Made by a program: the position numbers and the translations under genes. 64,000 nucleotides of DNA from CAYNST01 sp964434105 (GTDB lineage: Bacteria > Pseudomonadota > Gammaproteobacteria > Pseudomonadales > Cellvibrionaceae). Location: assembly GCA_964434105.1 (NCBI GenBank), contig CAYSTJ010000011.1, positions 27,967-91,966 on the forward strand, written 5' to 3'. Positions 24,852-34,073 of the stretch are shown here, one piece after another. Below the pieces are notes generated by a model that saw nothing but the letters and a program-made list of their open reading frames with translations, searched no databases and had not been told where the DNA came from. Each line of letters begins with the position of its first letter. Position 1 is the first letter of the stretch.

Positions 24852-25613
24852 CTAGAAAAAGCCCGACATGGCGTAAGCGGTTTTCTGAAACATCAGGTCT
24901 TGCGCCTGTTCCAGCTTCAAATTCGCCTTGTTTGCGGTGGTCACTATCCGGGTGCGGTATTCTTTTTGGTTGGAAACCTCGGACACGGTTTGTCGCGAAC
25001 TGCCCGCATCAGACACTTTTGCATCCAGCTGGGTATCTCTTCGCACGATTGCGCCATGCTTTGTCCGCTCCTTGATCTGAATATCGCAGACCAGCATGTA
25101 GGTAACATCTTTAACGAGCGCACCGCTGACAAGTTCAGCCGCGCCACCCACAATGCCACCAGCGACTGCGCCCCGAACAGGGAAGGAATTATTCGCAACT
25201 GCCCCTACGGCGGCACCAGCGACAACCGCGCCACCCATATAGCCCTGGTTCAATGCAACTTCCGCTGCGGAAGGACTGGTTTTTTCCAGGTTGAGAACGT
25301 AGGCCACCATGGTAAAGTTCGCGCTATCCGGGTCGTCGACGACGCGATACCCATTGTCGTTCAGGGCGAACTGTTCCATGACGAACTGTTTGAACATGTG
25401 CCGATCGAATTCCATCACACCGCTTTTCACGTCGAGGTAGACGGTTCGTTTTTCACGGGCGATGGGGTCCACAAATACCGCAGTACTGGTCCGTGCCTGG
25501 ACGTCGAGATCTCTTTTGCCAATGGCGACCTGAGCCGCGGCGCATCCGCCCAGCACGGTTAGCATCAGCCCAAGCATTGCCAGACGTGAGAGTATCCTGA
25601 ATTTTCTTGTCAT
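24852..25613 (-). CDS. TraT-like complement-resistance lipoprotein
   Basis: An outer-membrane lipoprotein of 253 residues with signal peptide and lipobox (LTVLGGCAAAQ, Cys24). The body matches TraT: a glycine-rich hydrophobic stretch GGAVVAGAAVGAVANNSFPVRGAVAGG and the C-terminal region with YMLVCDIQIKERTK. On F-type plasmids TraT gives surface exclusion and serum resistance; chromosomal relatives have unknown roles, and there are no transfer genes here. It converges with the VWA gene. Confidence 0.85.
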   Translation of the reverse strand: MTRKFRILSRLAMLGLMLTVLGGCAAAQVAIGKRDLDVQARTSTAVFVDPIAREKRTVYLDVKSGVMEFDRHMFKQFVMEQFALNDNGYRVVDDPDSANFTMVAYVLNLEKTSPSAAEVALNQGYMGGAVVAGAAVGAVANNSFPVRGAVAGGIVGGAAELVSGALVKDVTYMLVCDIQIKERTKHGAIVRRDTQLDAKVSDAGSSRQTVSEVSNQKEYRTRIVTTANKANLKLEQAQDLMFQKTAYAMSGFF

Positions 25614-25786
25614 TGTGTTTTCCTTTTTAAGCTTCGAACATTGAGTGCAAAGAATCCGGGCATACGATCTGCCGTAAAACGCAGGTCATTAAACCAGGAA
25701 TGAAATCGAAGGTCCGGGTTGCTCGTGGTAGAGGACCGGGATTACGAAAGCGTCGGACTGCATCGTGTAGTGGGTATTTCAGTAAT

Positions 25787-26104
25787 TCAACGCCAGTAAT
25801 GACCGTAATAGCGGTGATAGTAGCGGCAGTTGCGATAGGCGTTCCAGCCGTGGTTGTAGATATTGGCGCAGGTATAACCGGGTTTCCAGTAACTTGGTGC
25901 CTTGGCGACTTGCGGTTTCAGTTGCTTCTGCATCGCATCGTTGATGTATTGTTCAATCTTTGCCTCGTCTTCAACCGAAAACGGCTTTTCCATCACTTCC
26001 GAATTGAGTTGCTGTTGCATTGCTTGCAGTTCTTCGTCCGTCTGTGCGAACGCCGGTACAGTGACACAGAGTAAAAAAAGCGATAAAAACGACGCTGGTT
26101 TCAT
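25787..26104 (-). CDS. Small secreted protein, unknown
   Basis: A 105-residue protein with a clear signal peptide (MKPASFLSLFLLCVTVPAFA, cleavage after AFA). The mature part has a Gln/Glu-rich helical half and a Tyr/His/Arg-rich C-terminus (YHRYYGHYWR) with two cysteines. No family recognised. An AGAGA-type ribosome site precedes the start. It lies in the same direction as the TraT-like gene, 173 bases before it; that gap shows no gene. Confidence 0.7.
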   Translation of the reverse strand: MKPASFLSLFLLCVTVPAFAQTDEELQAMQQQLNSEVMEKPFSVEDEAKIEQYINDAMQKQLKPQVAKAPSYWKPGYTCANIYNHGWNAYRNCRYYHRYYGHYWR

Positions 26105-26578
26105 TAAGGTTCTCTCCCTGAATGGTCGGTTAAGCAGGCGTGTGGCGGGAACAGCAAACCGTCAGGTGCAAGGCGGTGCCGTCATCAAAAGCTTCGCGCA
26201 TTTTGCCACAGGAGAAAATATCAGAAAAGTACTTTTGTTGAATAGTGCGTCACATAGTTGTGCAAGATTCCACCATCCGTTGCGAAATAATCACACACCC
26301 TCGTTTCGTTATCAATCCTTTAAGGTTAATGCCAAAATAATTTAGGTAGCCTGCGGGCATTGACCGGTTTTTGGTAGTCCAGAACCTCCCATAATTCCAG
26401 GAAAAAAAGCAGAAGCGAACACCTCAGGGTGTCGACCGCATCACAGAACTGGAGGGAAAAAAGCGTTTTAAATCAATTAGATCGATAACCCTTCGTTTGT
26501 TCTATTGCTATTCAATCATGTACTAAATGCCTCGCCGGGCACCCGCTATATTAAAGCGAGGTGTAGAGTAAACGCAGG
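26105..26578. other. AT-richer intergenic region with a likely promoter
   Basis: No gene seen. Ahead of the Asp-rich lipoprotein there is a plausible sigma-70 promoter: TTGTTC (26497-26502), 18 bases, TACTAA (26521-26526). A CCTCGC/GCGAGG stem (26530-26535 and 26556-26561) would lie in the leader. Confidence 0.4.
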
Positions 26579-27013
26579 GTGAGTATTTTGAAGTATTGGT
26601 ATGGTTTGTTGTTAGTAGTGTCGATTGGGTTAACGGGCTGCGGTGGCGCCCCCGAAACGGGCAACCTCCCGATGGGCAATCAGCCTCCCGTTCCGGATGT
26701 TGTGGAAAGCCCGGCGCCGGGCGGCGATGCGGAAGAACCGATTCCGGATAGCGACGAAGATGCCGGGTCGACGCCGAATACGGACGAAGGTATCGAGCCT
26801 GACCCGGAAACGGCGCCGCAAATGCCTGTGTTTCCGGAGTACCCGGGCGTTTCAGATGACTATATCGACGATGACTATGATGTCGACGATTATGTGCCTG
26901 ACGACCACCAGGATGACGACGATTATGTGCCTGACGACGAACAGGATGACGAGGGCACCACGGACGTGGACCCTGATCTCTGTTCGGTGCTGGAGCAGGT
27001 AACCGGACGTTAA
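26579..27013 (+). CDS. Asp-rich lipoprotein, unknown
   Basis: A 144-residue protein beginning with a signal peptide and lipobox (GLTGCGGAP, Cys21), then a Pro/Glu/Asp-rich low-complexity chain. The C-terminal part carries two near-identical units DDYVPDD, coded by a direct DNA repeat around 26884-26946, and a single terminal Cys in DLCSVLEQ. The start is GTG at 26579. The strong negative charge suggests cation binding or a spacer role; no function can be assigned. Confidence 0.65.
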   Translation: MSILKYWYGLLLVVSIGLTGCGGAPETGNLPMGNQPPVPDVVESPAPGGDAEEPIPDSDEDAGSTPNTDEGIEPDPETAPQMPVFPEYPGVSDDYIDDDYDVDDYVPDDHQDDDDYVPDDEQDDEGTTDVDPDLCSVLEQVTGR

Positions 27014-27119
27014 CCGACAGCTTCTGACAGTGTTGTTTCGGATCGCCGACTTATCGCCCGGACGGGCTGACGTCTGGGCCACCTGCCGGAAGCACGGAAT
27101 GCCGGTCAAATGGCGTCGG

Positions 27120-28031
27120 TTATTTAGGATCAGTCAGCCAGGCAACGGTTCGTCGCAGCCGACTGCGGATGCCGGTGTTGACTGTGTTGCCCGTGTAGCG
27201 GCCCTTGCTGATGTGTCGTATACGGTATACGCCGGGAATTTCGAGCGGCGTACCCTGGGTGCGCAATAGCCAACGGAATGCCCGGTCTTCATACGCTTTG
27301 CACCAGACCTCGGATGGGGTCTGGTACAGCGGCAAACATTCACAGTAACCGCAGGCTCGGGCGACGTCGCCATGGGTTATCTGCAGGGGGCCGGTGGCGC
27401 GGCTTTTTTTCAGCAGTGCGAACTGGTCCGTATTGATATCAACAATTTGAGGTTCAGCACCGCTTTGCAGCATCGGATCGTTTTCTGCCAGCAGGGATGT
27501 CACACGCTCAAAATGCGGATAAACCAGAGCGTCGCGTCGCCCTTGCAGCAGACTGTTCAGTGTGTCCAGGCACTGCTCGCGAAACATCAGGTCGCAGTCG
27601 GTAAACCATATCCAGTCAGCCGCTGTATTCCGGGCAGCCAGATTACGGCCGATACCGCGACGGAATAAGTGCGATCGCGGCAACTTCTGCCAGTTCCAGC
27701 TCACGCCGGGAACGATCTGCGTTCCGAAGTAGTCCAGCAGCTTGCAGGTCGCTTTATCCTCGTCGCTATAGAAGACGGTCATGGTAATATCCACCTGGGT
27801 AGGCGGAAACCGGATCAACGAACTGAGCTGGTAGGTGAGCAGGTGGGCGTAGTTCCAGCAGTGACTGACAATTTCAATATGTAGCCGCCCGGTCCGGGCC
27901 TCCCGTTGCGCTTCGTTCGGCAGTTCTTTCAAAAACCATTGAGGCGGTATCCAGCCGCTTGCGGCAGCGCGCAGGAAGACGCTCATTGCCGGGTCGCTCC
28001 AATGAGGCCTGGGAATCGGGGAGTGATTCAT
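27120..28031 (-). CDS. Family 2 type glycosyltransferase
   Basis: A 303-residue GT-A fold glycosyltransferase. It shows a nucleotide-binding start (GRLHIEIVSHCWNYAHLL), a DxD-like motif within WIWFTDCDLMF, and a C-terminal region with HGDVARACGYCE and YEDRAFRWLL. The start at 28031 (MNHSPIPRPHW) was chosen; a far longer open frame upstream on this strand runs antisense over kdkA and is not real. It is divergent from kdkA (114 bases between) in an LPS inner-core cluster, so a core-sugar role is likely. Acceptor unknown. Confidence 0.8.
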   Translation of the reverse strand: MNHSPIPRPHWSDPAMSVFLRAAASGWIPPQWFLKELPNEAQREARTGRLHIEIVSHCWNYAHLLTYQLSSLIRFPPTQVDITMTVFYSDEDKATCKLLDYFGTQIVPGVSWNWQKLPRSHLFRRGIGRNLAARNTAADWIWFTDCDLMFREQCLDTLNSLLQGRRDALVYPHFERVTSLLAENDPMLQSGAEPQIVDINTDQFALLKKSRATGPLQITHGDVARACGYCECLPLYQTPSEVWCKAYEDRAFRWLLRTQGTPLEIPGVYRIRHISKGRYTGNTVNTGIRSRLRRTVAWLTDPK

Positions 28032-28145
28032 ATCTATTTCCGCTGAAAGGTGGTCGCTTATTATGATGAGAGAAAATATGATTGTCGAATACACGCGGGT
28101 AAAGCGCCGGGCACGCAGACCCGCTGCGCAGGAAGCGGAAGCCAT

Positions 28146-28853
28146 ATGAGCGTTCGGACGGCCAGCTGCGGCGACACGCATTATCTTTTCAACGAAAACG
28201 AAAAGCAGTGGACCGAGACCGTGTTCACAGCGCCCGCGGGTGCAGTGTCGACCAGCCATCGGGGCAGGGGAGCCGCCGTTTTTTTTAATTGTGATGGTGT
28301 ACCGCTGGTGTTGAAGCAATATCGAAGGGGCGGAATGATCGGTCGGTTGGTCGCTCGGCGCTATGTGTATACGGGGTTGGAAAGCACCAGGGTCTGGCGG
28401 GAATTTCGGTTGCTGCATCAGCTGGCACGGATGGGGCTGCCGGTGCCGCAGGTGGTGGCAGCCGAGATCGAACGGAAGAGCCGGGTGTTTTATCAGGGGC
28501 AGTTGATCACGGTTGAAATAACCAATGCCAAAACGCTGGCGGAGTGGATCGAGCACTCGGCGATCACTGAGCCTGTCTGGGAATCCATCGGATCGACCAT
28601 ACGCCGGTTCCATGACCAGGGGGTTTATCACGATGACCTTAACGCAAACAATATTATGCTGGATTCTGCCGGTAAAATCTGGCTGATTGATTTTGACAAG
28701 GGGTCGGTGGGCAGCAGGCGCGGTGAGCGCTGGAAGCGGGGCAACCTCAACAGGTTGCAGCGCTCGCTTGTAAAAATCCGCACCAGAGTCGCAAACCTGC
28801 ATTTCACGCAAAGCGACTGGTCCAGTCTGAAAAAAGGCTATGATGCGGTCTGA
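28146..28853 (+). CDS. kdkA: 3-deoxy-D-manno-octulosonic acid (Kdo) kinase
   Basis: Phosphorylates Kdo attached to lipid A at the inner membrane. At 235 residues it is the usual KdkA size, with a protein-kinase-like fold: a lysine strand in GVPLVLKQYRRGG, the catalytic loop YHDDLNANNIMLD, and the metal motif WLIDFDKGS. The start at 28146 (MSVRTASCG) replaces a longer frame from 28050. It converges with waaA, which makes its substrate; this pairing suggests a single phosphorylated Kdo as in Haemophilus or Vibrio (inference). Confidence 0.92.
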   Translation: MSVRTASCGDTHYLFNENEKQWTETVFTAPAGAVSTSHRGRGAAVFFNCDGVPLVLKQYRRGGMIGRLVARRYVYTGLESTRVWREFRLLHQLARMGLPVPQVVAAEIERKSRVFYQGQLITVEITNAKTLAEWIEHSAITEPVWESIGSTIRRFHDQGVYHDDLNANNIMLDSAGKIWLIDFDKGSVGSRRGERWKRGNLNRLQRSLVKIRTRVANLHFTQSDWSSLKKGYDAV

Positions 28854-28854
28854 C

Positions 28855-28880
28855 GATAACAGAAGATAACAGAAGATAAC
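28855..28880. repeat. Short tandem repeat between kdkA and waaA
   Basis: About 2.6 copies of the 10-base unit GATAACAGAA directly after the kdkA stop, in the gap between the two convergent genes. Confidence 0.7.
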
Positions 28881-28899
28881 AATGGGCGACCCGATGGCA

Positions 28900-30174
28900 T
28901 TACTTAACGGGTGTTTTTTGGGTCTCTTGACGAATGATGTTGCTGAGTTCGGCGTGGTATTTACCCAGAATATTCTGACAGGACTGGATGGCACGCAGGG
29001 CGTTGCTTCCCAGCTGCTTTCGGCGCAGTGGTGACGCGAGAAGTTCTTCGACGGCCCGAAGCAGGTCTGCTTCATCTTCCACTTGCCTGATGGCATCAAA
29101 TTCCTGTAGAAACAGGACTTCGTCGCGAAAATTCTGCACGTTGGGGCCAGTCAGCGTCGCCTTGCCGTAAATCGCCGGTTCCAGCACATTGTGTCCTCCG
29201 GTAGCGACCAGTGAACCACCGACATAAACTACCTGTGCATCGCCAGCCAGTAGTGCATTTATCTCGCCCACCGTGTCGGCGAGATAAATGTCAGTGCTCG
29301 CCACAACGGCGTCACCCCGACTGCGAACGCTTACCTCCAGTCCGTTGTGACGCAACTCCTTCACAATGTCAGCGCTTCGCTGTGGATGACGGGGCGCGAT
29401 GACCAGCAGCAGGTTTGTTGCAGTCTGTTTAAAAACACGGGCAAGAATCGATTCTTCTCCGGCATGGGTAGACACGGCCAGCCAATAGGGTCGTGCGGCA
29501 AGTTCCGGTACGGGTTCCGATAAAACCTGTCTCGCCGCTGCGAACTTCAGGTTCCCAAAAAAGCTGACCCGGGCCGGGTCTGCGCCCAGCGCAATGTAAT
29601 TGTCCGCATCGGCTTGTGAACGGCATAACAGCGCCTGCACGCCCGGGAGTGTGTCTCGATACAGCTTCTTTATAAAGCGATTGGCATTAATGGTTTTTTT
29701 ACTCAGGCGGGCATTCACAATAATCACGGGGATGCTGTGTCGAAAACAATAGTGATAAAGGTTCGGCCAGATCTCGGTTTCAACCACAAATAGAGCGACG
29801 GGCTGGATCAGCTCGACCAGTCGCGCTGCCGCAAAGGGAAAATCCGTCGTAAAAAAATAATGTTCAACGTCGCGGCCAAGCCGACTGTTGACGATACGCG
29901 CTGCCTCCGGCGTATTCGTTGTAACCACTACCCGAAGGTCCGGGAAGTCTGCGCCCAGTGTCCGTACCAGCGGTAGTATCGAATTCGTTTCGCCGACGGA
30001 CGCCGCATGAAACCAGATCGCCTTGCTGGCATGGGTGGTCGAGCATCGCTTGAACAGCCCCAGGCGCTGTAGCACAAATCGGCGATCGCCCTGCCTTCGC
30101 TGCTGCTGTGTAATGGTGTATATCACCAATAACGGGCTAAGAAGCATTAACAGAAGGCTATATAAAAGCCGCAT
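28900..30174 (-). CDS. waaA: Kdo transferase
   Basis: Glycosyltransferase family 30 enzyme that moves Kdo from CMP-Kdo to lipid IVA at the cytoplasmic face of the inner membrane; 424 residues, as expected. N-terminal membrane anchor (LLYSLLLMLLSPLLVIYTI), then IWFHAASVGETNSILPLV with the catalytic Glu region, FVVETEIWPNLYHYC, VIVNARLSKKT, and the C-terminal VGGSLVATGGHNVLEPAIYG that binds the nucleotide. The convergent kdkA suggests that it adds one Kdo, but the copy number cannot be read from sequence. Confidence 0.95.
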   Translation of the reverse strand: MRLLYSLLLMLLSPLLVIYTITQQQRRQGDRRFVLQRLGLFKRCSTTHASKAIWFHAASVGETNSILPLVRTLGADFPDLRVVVTTNTPEAARIVNSRLGRDVEHYFFTTDFPFAAARLVELIQPVALFVVETEIWPNLYHYCFRHSIPVIIVNARLSKKTINANRFIKKLYRDTLPGVQALLCRSQADADNYIALGADPARVSFFGNLKFAAARQVLSEPVPELAARPYWLAVSTHAGEESILARVFKQTATNLLLVIAPRHPQRSADIVKELRHNGLEVSVRSRGDAVVASTDIYLADTVGEINALLAGDAQVVYVGGSLVATGGHNVLEPAIYGKATLTGPNVQNFRDEVLFLQEFDAIRQVEDEADLLRAVEELLASPLRRKQLGSNALRAIQSCQNILGKYHAELSNIIRQETQKTPVK

Positions 30175-30538
30175 GAAGACACCTTATCGAGGAAGTTTGG
30201 ATCAATCGCCTTTCCAGAACCCGTGCCGAAGACGGAAACAATAACCACCAGCCGCCGCACGTTGCCGGTTGACCGAACGGCAGTTTACCACTGGCCCGCT
30301 GTTCATGTCGTCCCGCAGCCGGGCTGATCGGGTTTTTGACGCTGTGTCATATTTCTGACCTGGTTCGGCTAGGCGGGTGGGGCTATCCCGCGTCGGCGAC
30401 GTGCGCAATACGAGCTACGGAGGAGCCACAAGCGCAATGGGCAATGAACCGGGAGGGTGACCGTTAGTCAGAGTGGGTTGTAAACAGGGCGAGCAAATCG
30501 CCGGCCCTGACGTGTCAGAGAGAGGTGGGGGAGAAGAT
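30175..30538. other. Intergenic region, nothing certain
   Basis: No convincing gene. GC-rich with several hairpins, e.g. GCGGG/CCCGC near 30375-30394 and GGCGA/TCGCC near 30488-30503; the latter lies just after the minus-strand gene at 30539 and could weakly terminate it. A 68-codon minus-strand frame (30202-30408) was not accepted. Confidence 0.35.
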
Positions 30539-31201
30539 TCAGAAATTGCTGACAAAGGGCTCCCTGCGACGATCATTATTGGTTGCCGTTTGTGTGGGGT
30601 TTTGCACGGCTGAAGGATTTTTCAGCAGTCTGTTCTGGTACTCAATACCGGTTTCACGCCGGGGCTGGGGCGCTCTGTGTACCTGAGCGGGGACCAGCGC
30701 TTTGCCCGTTCGGTCCGCGGTCATTTGCGGTCTCGCCGCTGATTCGTCTGTTTGTCGGGGAACCGCCGGACTGCTTGCAGTCGGGCTGACCCTGGCAATA
30801 CCGGAAGAGACAGGCGTCACTTTTTGTGCGGTTGCCGAAACCGGCTCGGTGCGGCCAGGTAACACGGGTTTTCGTTTTCCGTGGTCTGCCCAATAGCGTG
30901 CCGGATTGACTGAAAAAGCAACAAATTCCCCGACCGCGCGCGTCAGTAATTTCTTTCGTTGGAAGATCAGCCACGAAGAGGCCATCAGGCTTTTTTTGTG
31001 AAGGTTGCTGAGATAACGATCATGCAATCCCGCTATTTCAAGCTTTCTTAGATCGTCTTTTTCCGGCTGATTCAACAGCTCAGGGATGTCGGGAACAAAG
31101 CGTTTCCATTCTTTCTGTTGGGACGGCTCAAAAATGCCAGCGGCCATTGCCTGATTCATAAACGCAAAGAAATTGTCCATGGTAAACGCGCTGTGTCGCA
31201 T
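30539..31201 (-). CDS. Hypothetical protein
   Basis: A 220-residue protein that I do not recognise. Residues ~1-105 look folded and mostly helical (MDNFFAFMNQAMAAGIFEPS, then LHKKSLMASSWLIFQRKKLL), while ~110-220 is Pro/Ser/Thr/Ala/Arg-rich and probably disordered. No signal peptide or membrane helix. A GAGAGG ribosome site lies 10 bases before the ATG at 31201; an ATG seven codons on (MDNFF) is an alternative. It stands alone between two gene-poor stretches. Confidence 0.6.
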   Translation of the reverse strand: MRHSAFTMDNFFAFMNQAMAAGIFEPSQQKEWKRFVPDIPELLNQPEKDDLRKLEIAGLHDRYLSNLHKKSLMASSWLIFQRKKLLTRAVGEFVAFSVNPARYWADHGKRKPVLPGRTEPVSATAQKVTPVSSGIARVSPTASSPAVPRQTDESAARPQMTADRTGKALVPAQVHRAPQPRRETGIEYQNRLLKNPSAVQNPTQTATNNDRRREPFVSNF

Positions 31202-31929
31202 CGGGGGTACCTCTCTGATCTGATTAGTCTGTTAATTGACACCCTAATAGGGATAATGCAAATAAACGGCCAGACTGTTGCTTGTATTGTTAAATAATAT
31301 TTATGTGGGTCGTGGCGTGTGCCCTGCCGACGCAATATCCGATATAACCCATTGAAATTAAATGTGTTGGAAGGGCGTAGCGGCAAATCGGCACTCGCGA
31401 GCGCAGACCGAATCAATGCTTCCATGGCTAAGACGCCGCGTCCGTCCCGAAACCTCACCGCTGGTAGTCAAAGTCGAACATACGAAACCCGGTGCCTCTG
31501 TGAATCCAGACGTGATCATGGTCGCGTCCCCTGAAATCCGTATATTTCGTGAGCACAAGGTAAGTGAAAAAGGATGAACTGAAGATTAACAGCTGCATGC
31601 GTTTCGCAGCGTACCTATTTGTAAATCTGACATATGGGACAGTCCGAATTTGCACAAAGGGTTGCCTCTTGGCACGATAATTAACCAGCCTGTTCGAATG
31701 GCGTGCAAAATGATCAAAAATCATGCAGCTTAAAGGCTTGGCTTGTCATGCTGCGATTTGGCACACCATCTGCAATAGTAGCTCGGGCCAGTCGCAATGA
31801 GGGTCACCCCGGTCGACGGCCGGCCCGGTTTATCGGATCCGATTGGACGATAATCAGGGAGCTGTGGCCCGGGGCCGATGACAGTCGCGAGAGACCGGAC
31901 GACATTCAAACAATTTCGGAGGAAGTATT
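31202..31929. other. Long gene-poor stretch upstream of the DUF1328 gene
   Basis: 728 bases, AT-richer than the surroundings, with no credible protein gene: open frames of 60-90 codons on both strands overlap each other and lack family features. It must contain the promoters for the flanking genes; I cannot place them with confidence. Confidence 0.4.
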
Positions 31930-32094
31930 ATGATCAGCTGGGCAATTACTTTTTTAATCATTGGTTTGATTGCCGCCGTATTCGGATTTAGCGGAATCGC
32001 CGGCGCAGCAACAAATATAGCCTGGATACTGTTCGTAGTGGGCATCGTGCTGGCAATCGTATTTGCCGTCATGGGCAGGCGCCCGCGGATCTGA
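31930..32094 (+). CDS. DUF1328 family small membrane protein
   Basis: A 54-residue, strongly hydrophobic protein of the YtjA/DUF1328 family: two membrane helices (WAITFLIIGLIAAVFGFSGI and IAWILFVVGIVLAIVFAVM) joined by AGAATN, with the usual short basic tail. A good GGAGGAAG ribosome site lies about 5 bases before the ATG. Members are often stress-induced, but the function is unknown. Confidence 0.88.
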   Translation: MISWAITFLIIGLIAAVFGFSGIAGAATNIAWILFVVGIVLAIVFAVMGRRPRI

Positions 32095-32205
32095 CGCAAG
32101 TCCGTTATTGCATCTGCGGATTGATTCCCCGCTCACCGGTAGCCTGAAGGCGGAAGGTGGGGGGGATTCCTGCGGGAGGGTCAATGTGTTACAAATTGAC
32201 GCTTG

Positions 32206-32760
32206 TCAGTCACCCAATAAAACTTCGGCGAAGGCCTCGCCTTTTCCCCGAATAATCTCGTCTCTGGTCAGTCCTTTCAACTCATGCGGAAACACCAGCC
32301 ATCTGTCTGTCGTGTGGATATAAAAATCCGGACGCAGGTCAGTGACGTTGCGTTCGGGTTTGTACCAGGCGCAGGCAATTTTTATAGTCGCCGGCACCTT
32401 AACGGCCCGGGATCGGATTTCGTCAATAACGGCTTTGACCGAACGACCGGAATCAAACACATCGTCGACAATCAGTAACGGGTGATCGACGCGTGCGTTC
32501 TCAAGAACATAATTGAGGCCGAAGACCTGCACGTGCTTTTCCTGCTGATCAATCCCGTAATAGGAGGCGGTGCGGATTGCAATATGATCAGTCGTTATGC
32601 CTCTCACATCCAGAAATTCCTGCACGGCAATGCCCACTGGTGCTCCGCCCCGCCATATGCCGATGATAAAGCTCGGCCGAAACCCTTTTCTGAATATCTG
32701 TTCGCCCAACTTGAACGAATCAAGAAGCAGCTCGTTGGCGGAAATGAAGAGTTTTTCCAT
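32206..32760 (-). CDS. Purine (hypoxanthine-type) phosphoribosyltransferase
   Basis: A 184-residue PRTase-fold enzyme that would join a purine base to PRPP in salvage. The PRPP-binding motif LLIVDDVFDSGRS is intact, and FIIGIWRGGAPVGIAVQEFL is the typical N-terminal loop. Similar proteins are usually annotated as hypoxanthine phosphoribosyltransferase; base specificity cannot be read here. It is divergent from truD. Confidence 0.85.
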   Translation of the reverse strand: MEKLFISANELLLDSFKLGEQIFRKGFRPSFIIGIWRGGAPVGIAVQEFLDVRGITTDHIAIRTASYYGIDQQEKHVQVFGLNYVLENARVDHPLLIVDDVFDSGRSVKAVIDEIRSRAVKVPATIKIACAWYKPERNVTDLRPDFYIHTTDRWLVFPHELKGLTRDEIIRGKGEAFAEVLLGD

Positions 32761-32981
32761 AGTGGAATCCGAGGTTTTGGTTTTCGCAAAGAAGCGATTA
32801 TTGGTGTTCCGTTGCCGACGCTGACCATGTTATGCCAGTGGCGCAGTCAGCGGATCGACCCCGCTCACTATCGGCGGTCGGAAAGTGATAGTATGCGGCG
32901 CCGGATCTGCAGGCATCCGGATATGGGCGAAACCGGAAGGCTTGGTCCCGCGGACGTATGCCCGGTCGTCTGAACGTCAGG

Positions 32982-33983
32982 ATGCTTTATATTATGGTAC
33001 AGAACTCTACAGATCACCCCCTGGCGCATGGCGAACCCTGTCTGCAGGGGACCATGCGAACTTTTGCTGAAGATTTCATTGTCGATGAGAAGCTGGGCTT
33101 TGAGCCGGACGGTGACGGCGAGCACATCTATTTGCATCTGTGTAAACGCCACGTCAATACGGACTGGCTGGCCCAGCAGATTGCGAAGTTTACCGGGGTA
33201 AAACGTCATGATGTAGGATTTTGTGGCCTGAAGGATCGCCACGCGCAAACCAGTCAATGGATGAGCGTGTATCTCCCGAAAGCACCGGAACCGGATTGGG
33301 GCCAATTCCTGGCGCAGCTCGCGGGTGAGGTAACGCTAAATGCGGTCACGCGTGGCCGGCGTAAACTGCGCCGGGGAATGCATCAATCGAATACATTTCA
33401 GTTGATTATCCGCGCCGAAACTCCTGTGGATGAAGGTGCGTTGCAGGCGCGGTTGCGTTGCATCGCGCAGCAGGGTGTCCCGAATTATTTTGGTGACCAA
33501 AGATTTGGGCGTCAGGGGCAAAATCTTGTCGCAGCCGATGCCTGGCTAAGGGACGGGCGCAAAATTCGCGACAGGTCACAGAAATCGATGATCATGTCCG
33601 CAGCACGCTCGCATCTCTTTAACCTGGTTGTGGCGCAACGGGTGCGGGAGGGGACCTGGCGCACCGTGCTTGATGGCGATGTATCACTGAACGGGTATCC
33701 GACGGCACCATTATGGGGGCGGGGCCGCTCGGCGACCGAACTGGGTCCGGCAGAAACCGAACGGCTCGCACTGGAACCTGTGCAAGACTGGCTGTCCAGG
33801 CTGGAACACTGTGGACTGGATCAGGAGCGGCGCAGCACCGTGTTGATGCCCGAAGATCTTCAATGGCAGTTTGGCCCGGAGGTTCTGCAGCTGACCTTTA
33901 GCCTGTCGCCCGGGCAGTACGCGACGGCGTTGTTGCGGGAGATTGGCATTATTACGAACGCTGTAGCGCGTGTCAGTCAGTAA
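32982..33983 (+). CDS. truD: tRNA pseudouridine synthase D
   Basis: Makes pseudouridine-13 in tRNA(Glu). About 333 residues. The catalytic aspartate lies in GFCGLKDRHAQTSQW; other family motifs are VNTDWLAQQIAKFTGV, GVPNYFGDQRFGRQGQN and the C-terminal SPGQYATALLREI. In many gammaproteobacteria truD is followed by surE and pcm; here pcm comes directly, with no surE. The start is uncertain: ATG at 32958, 32982 or 32994; 32982 was taken as a compromise. Confidence 0.95.
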   Translation: MLYIMVQNSTDHPLAHGEPCLQGTMRTFAEDFIVDEKLGFEPDGDGEHIYLHLCKRHVNTDWLAQQIAKFTGVKRHDVGFCGLKDRHAQTSQWMSVYLPKAPEPDWGQFLAQLAGEVTLNAVTRGRRKLRRGMHQSNTFQLIIRAETPVDEGALQARLRCIAQQGVPNYFGDQRFGRQGQNLVAADAWLRDGRKIRDRSQKSMIMSAARSHLFNLVVAQRVREGTWRTVLDGDVSLNGYPTAPLWGRGRSATELGPAETERLALEPVQDWLSRLEHCGLDQERRSTVLMPEDLQWQFGPEVLQLTFSLSPGQYATALLREIGIITNAVARVSQ

Positions 33984-34073
33984 CAACAGACGCCTGTCAG
34001 TCCGGGCGGGGCGCTGAACGGCCTCAAATGTTGTACTATTACGCCGGGCAGATCAGGACCAAAGGTAAATCGT

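Noticed and set aside
28032..29099. Open minus-strand extension of the GT2 gene upstream of 28031 (~356 codons)
   Set aside because: It runs antisense through kdkA, which has clear family motifs; the glycosyltransferase similarity starts only at 28031.
30202..30408. 68-codon minus-strand frame before waaA
   Set aside because: Arg/Ser-rich composition, no motif, and no good ribosome site.
31319..31724. Three overlapping short frames in the gene-poor region
   Set aside because: They overlap on both strands, have no ribosome site and no recognised family.
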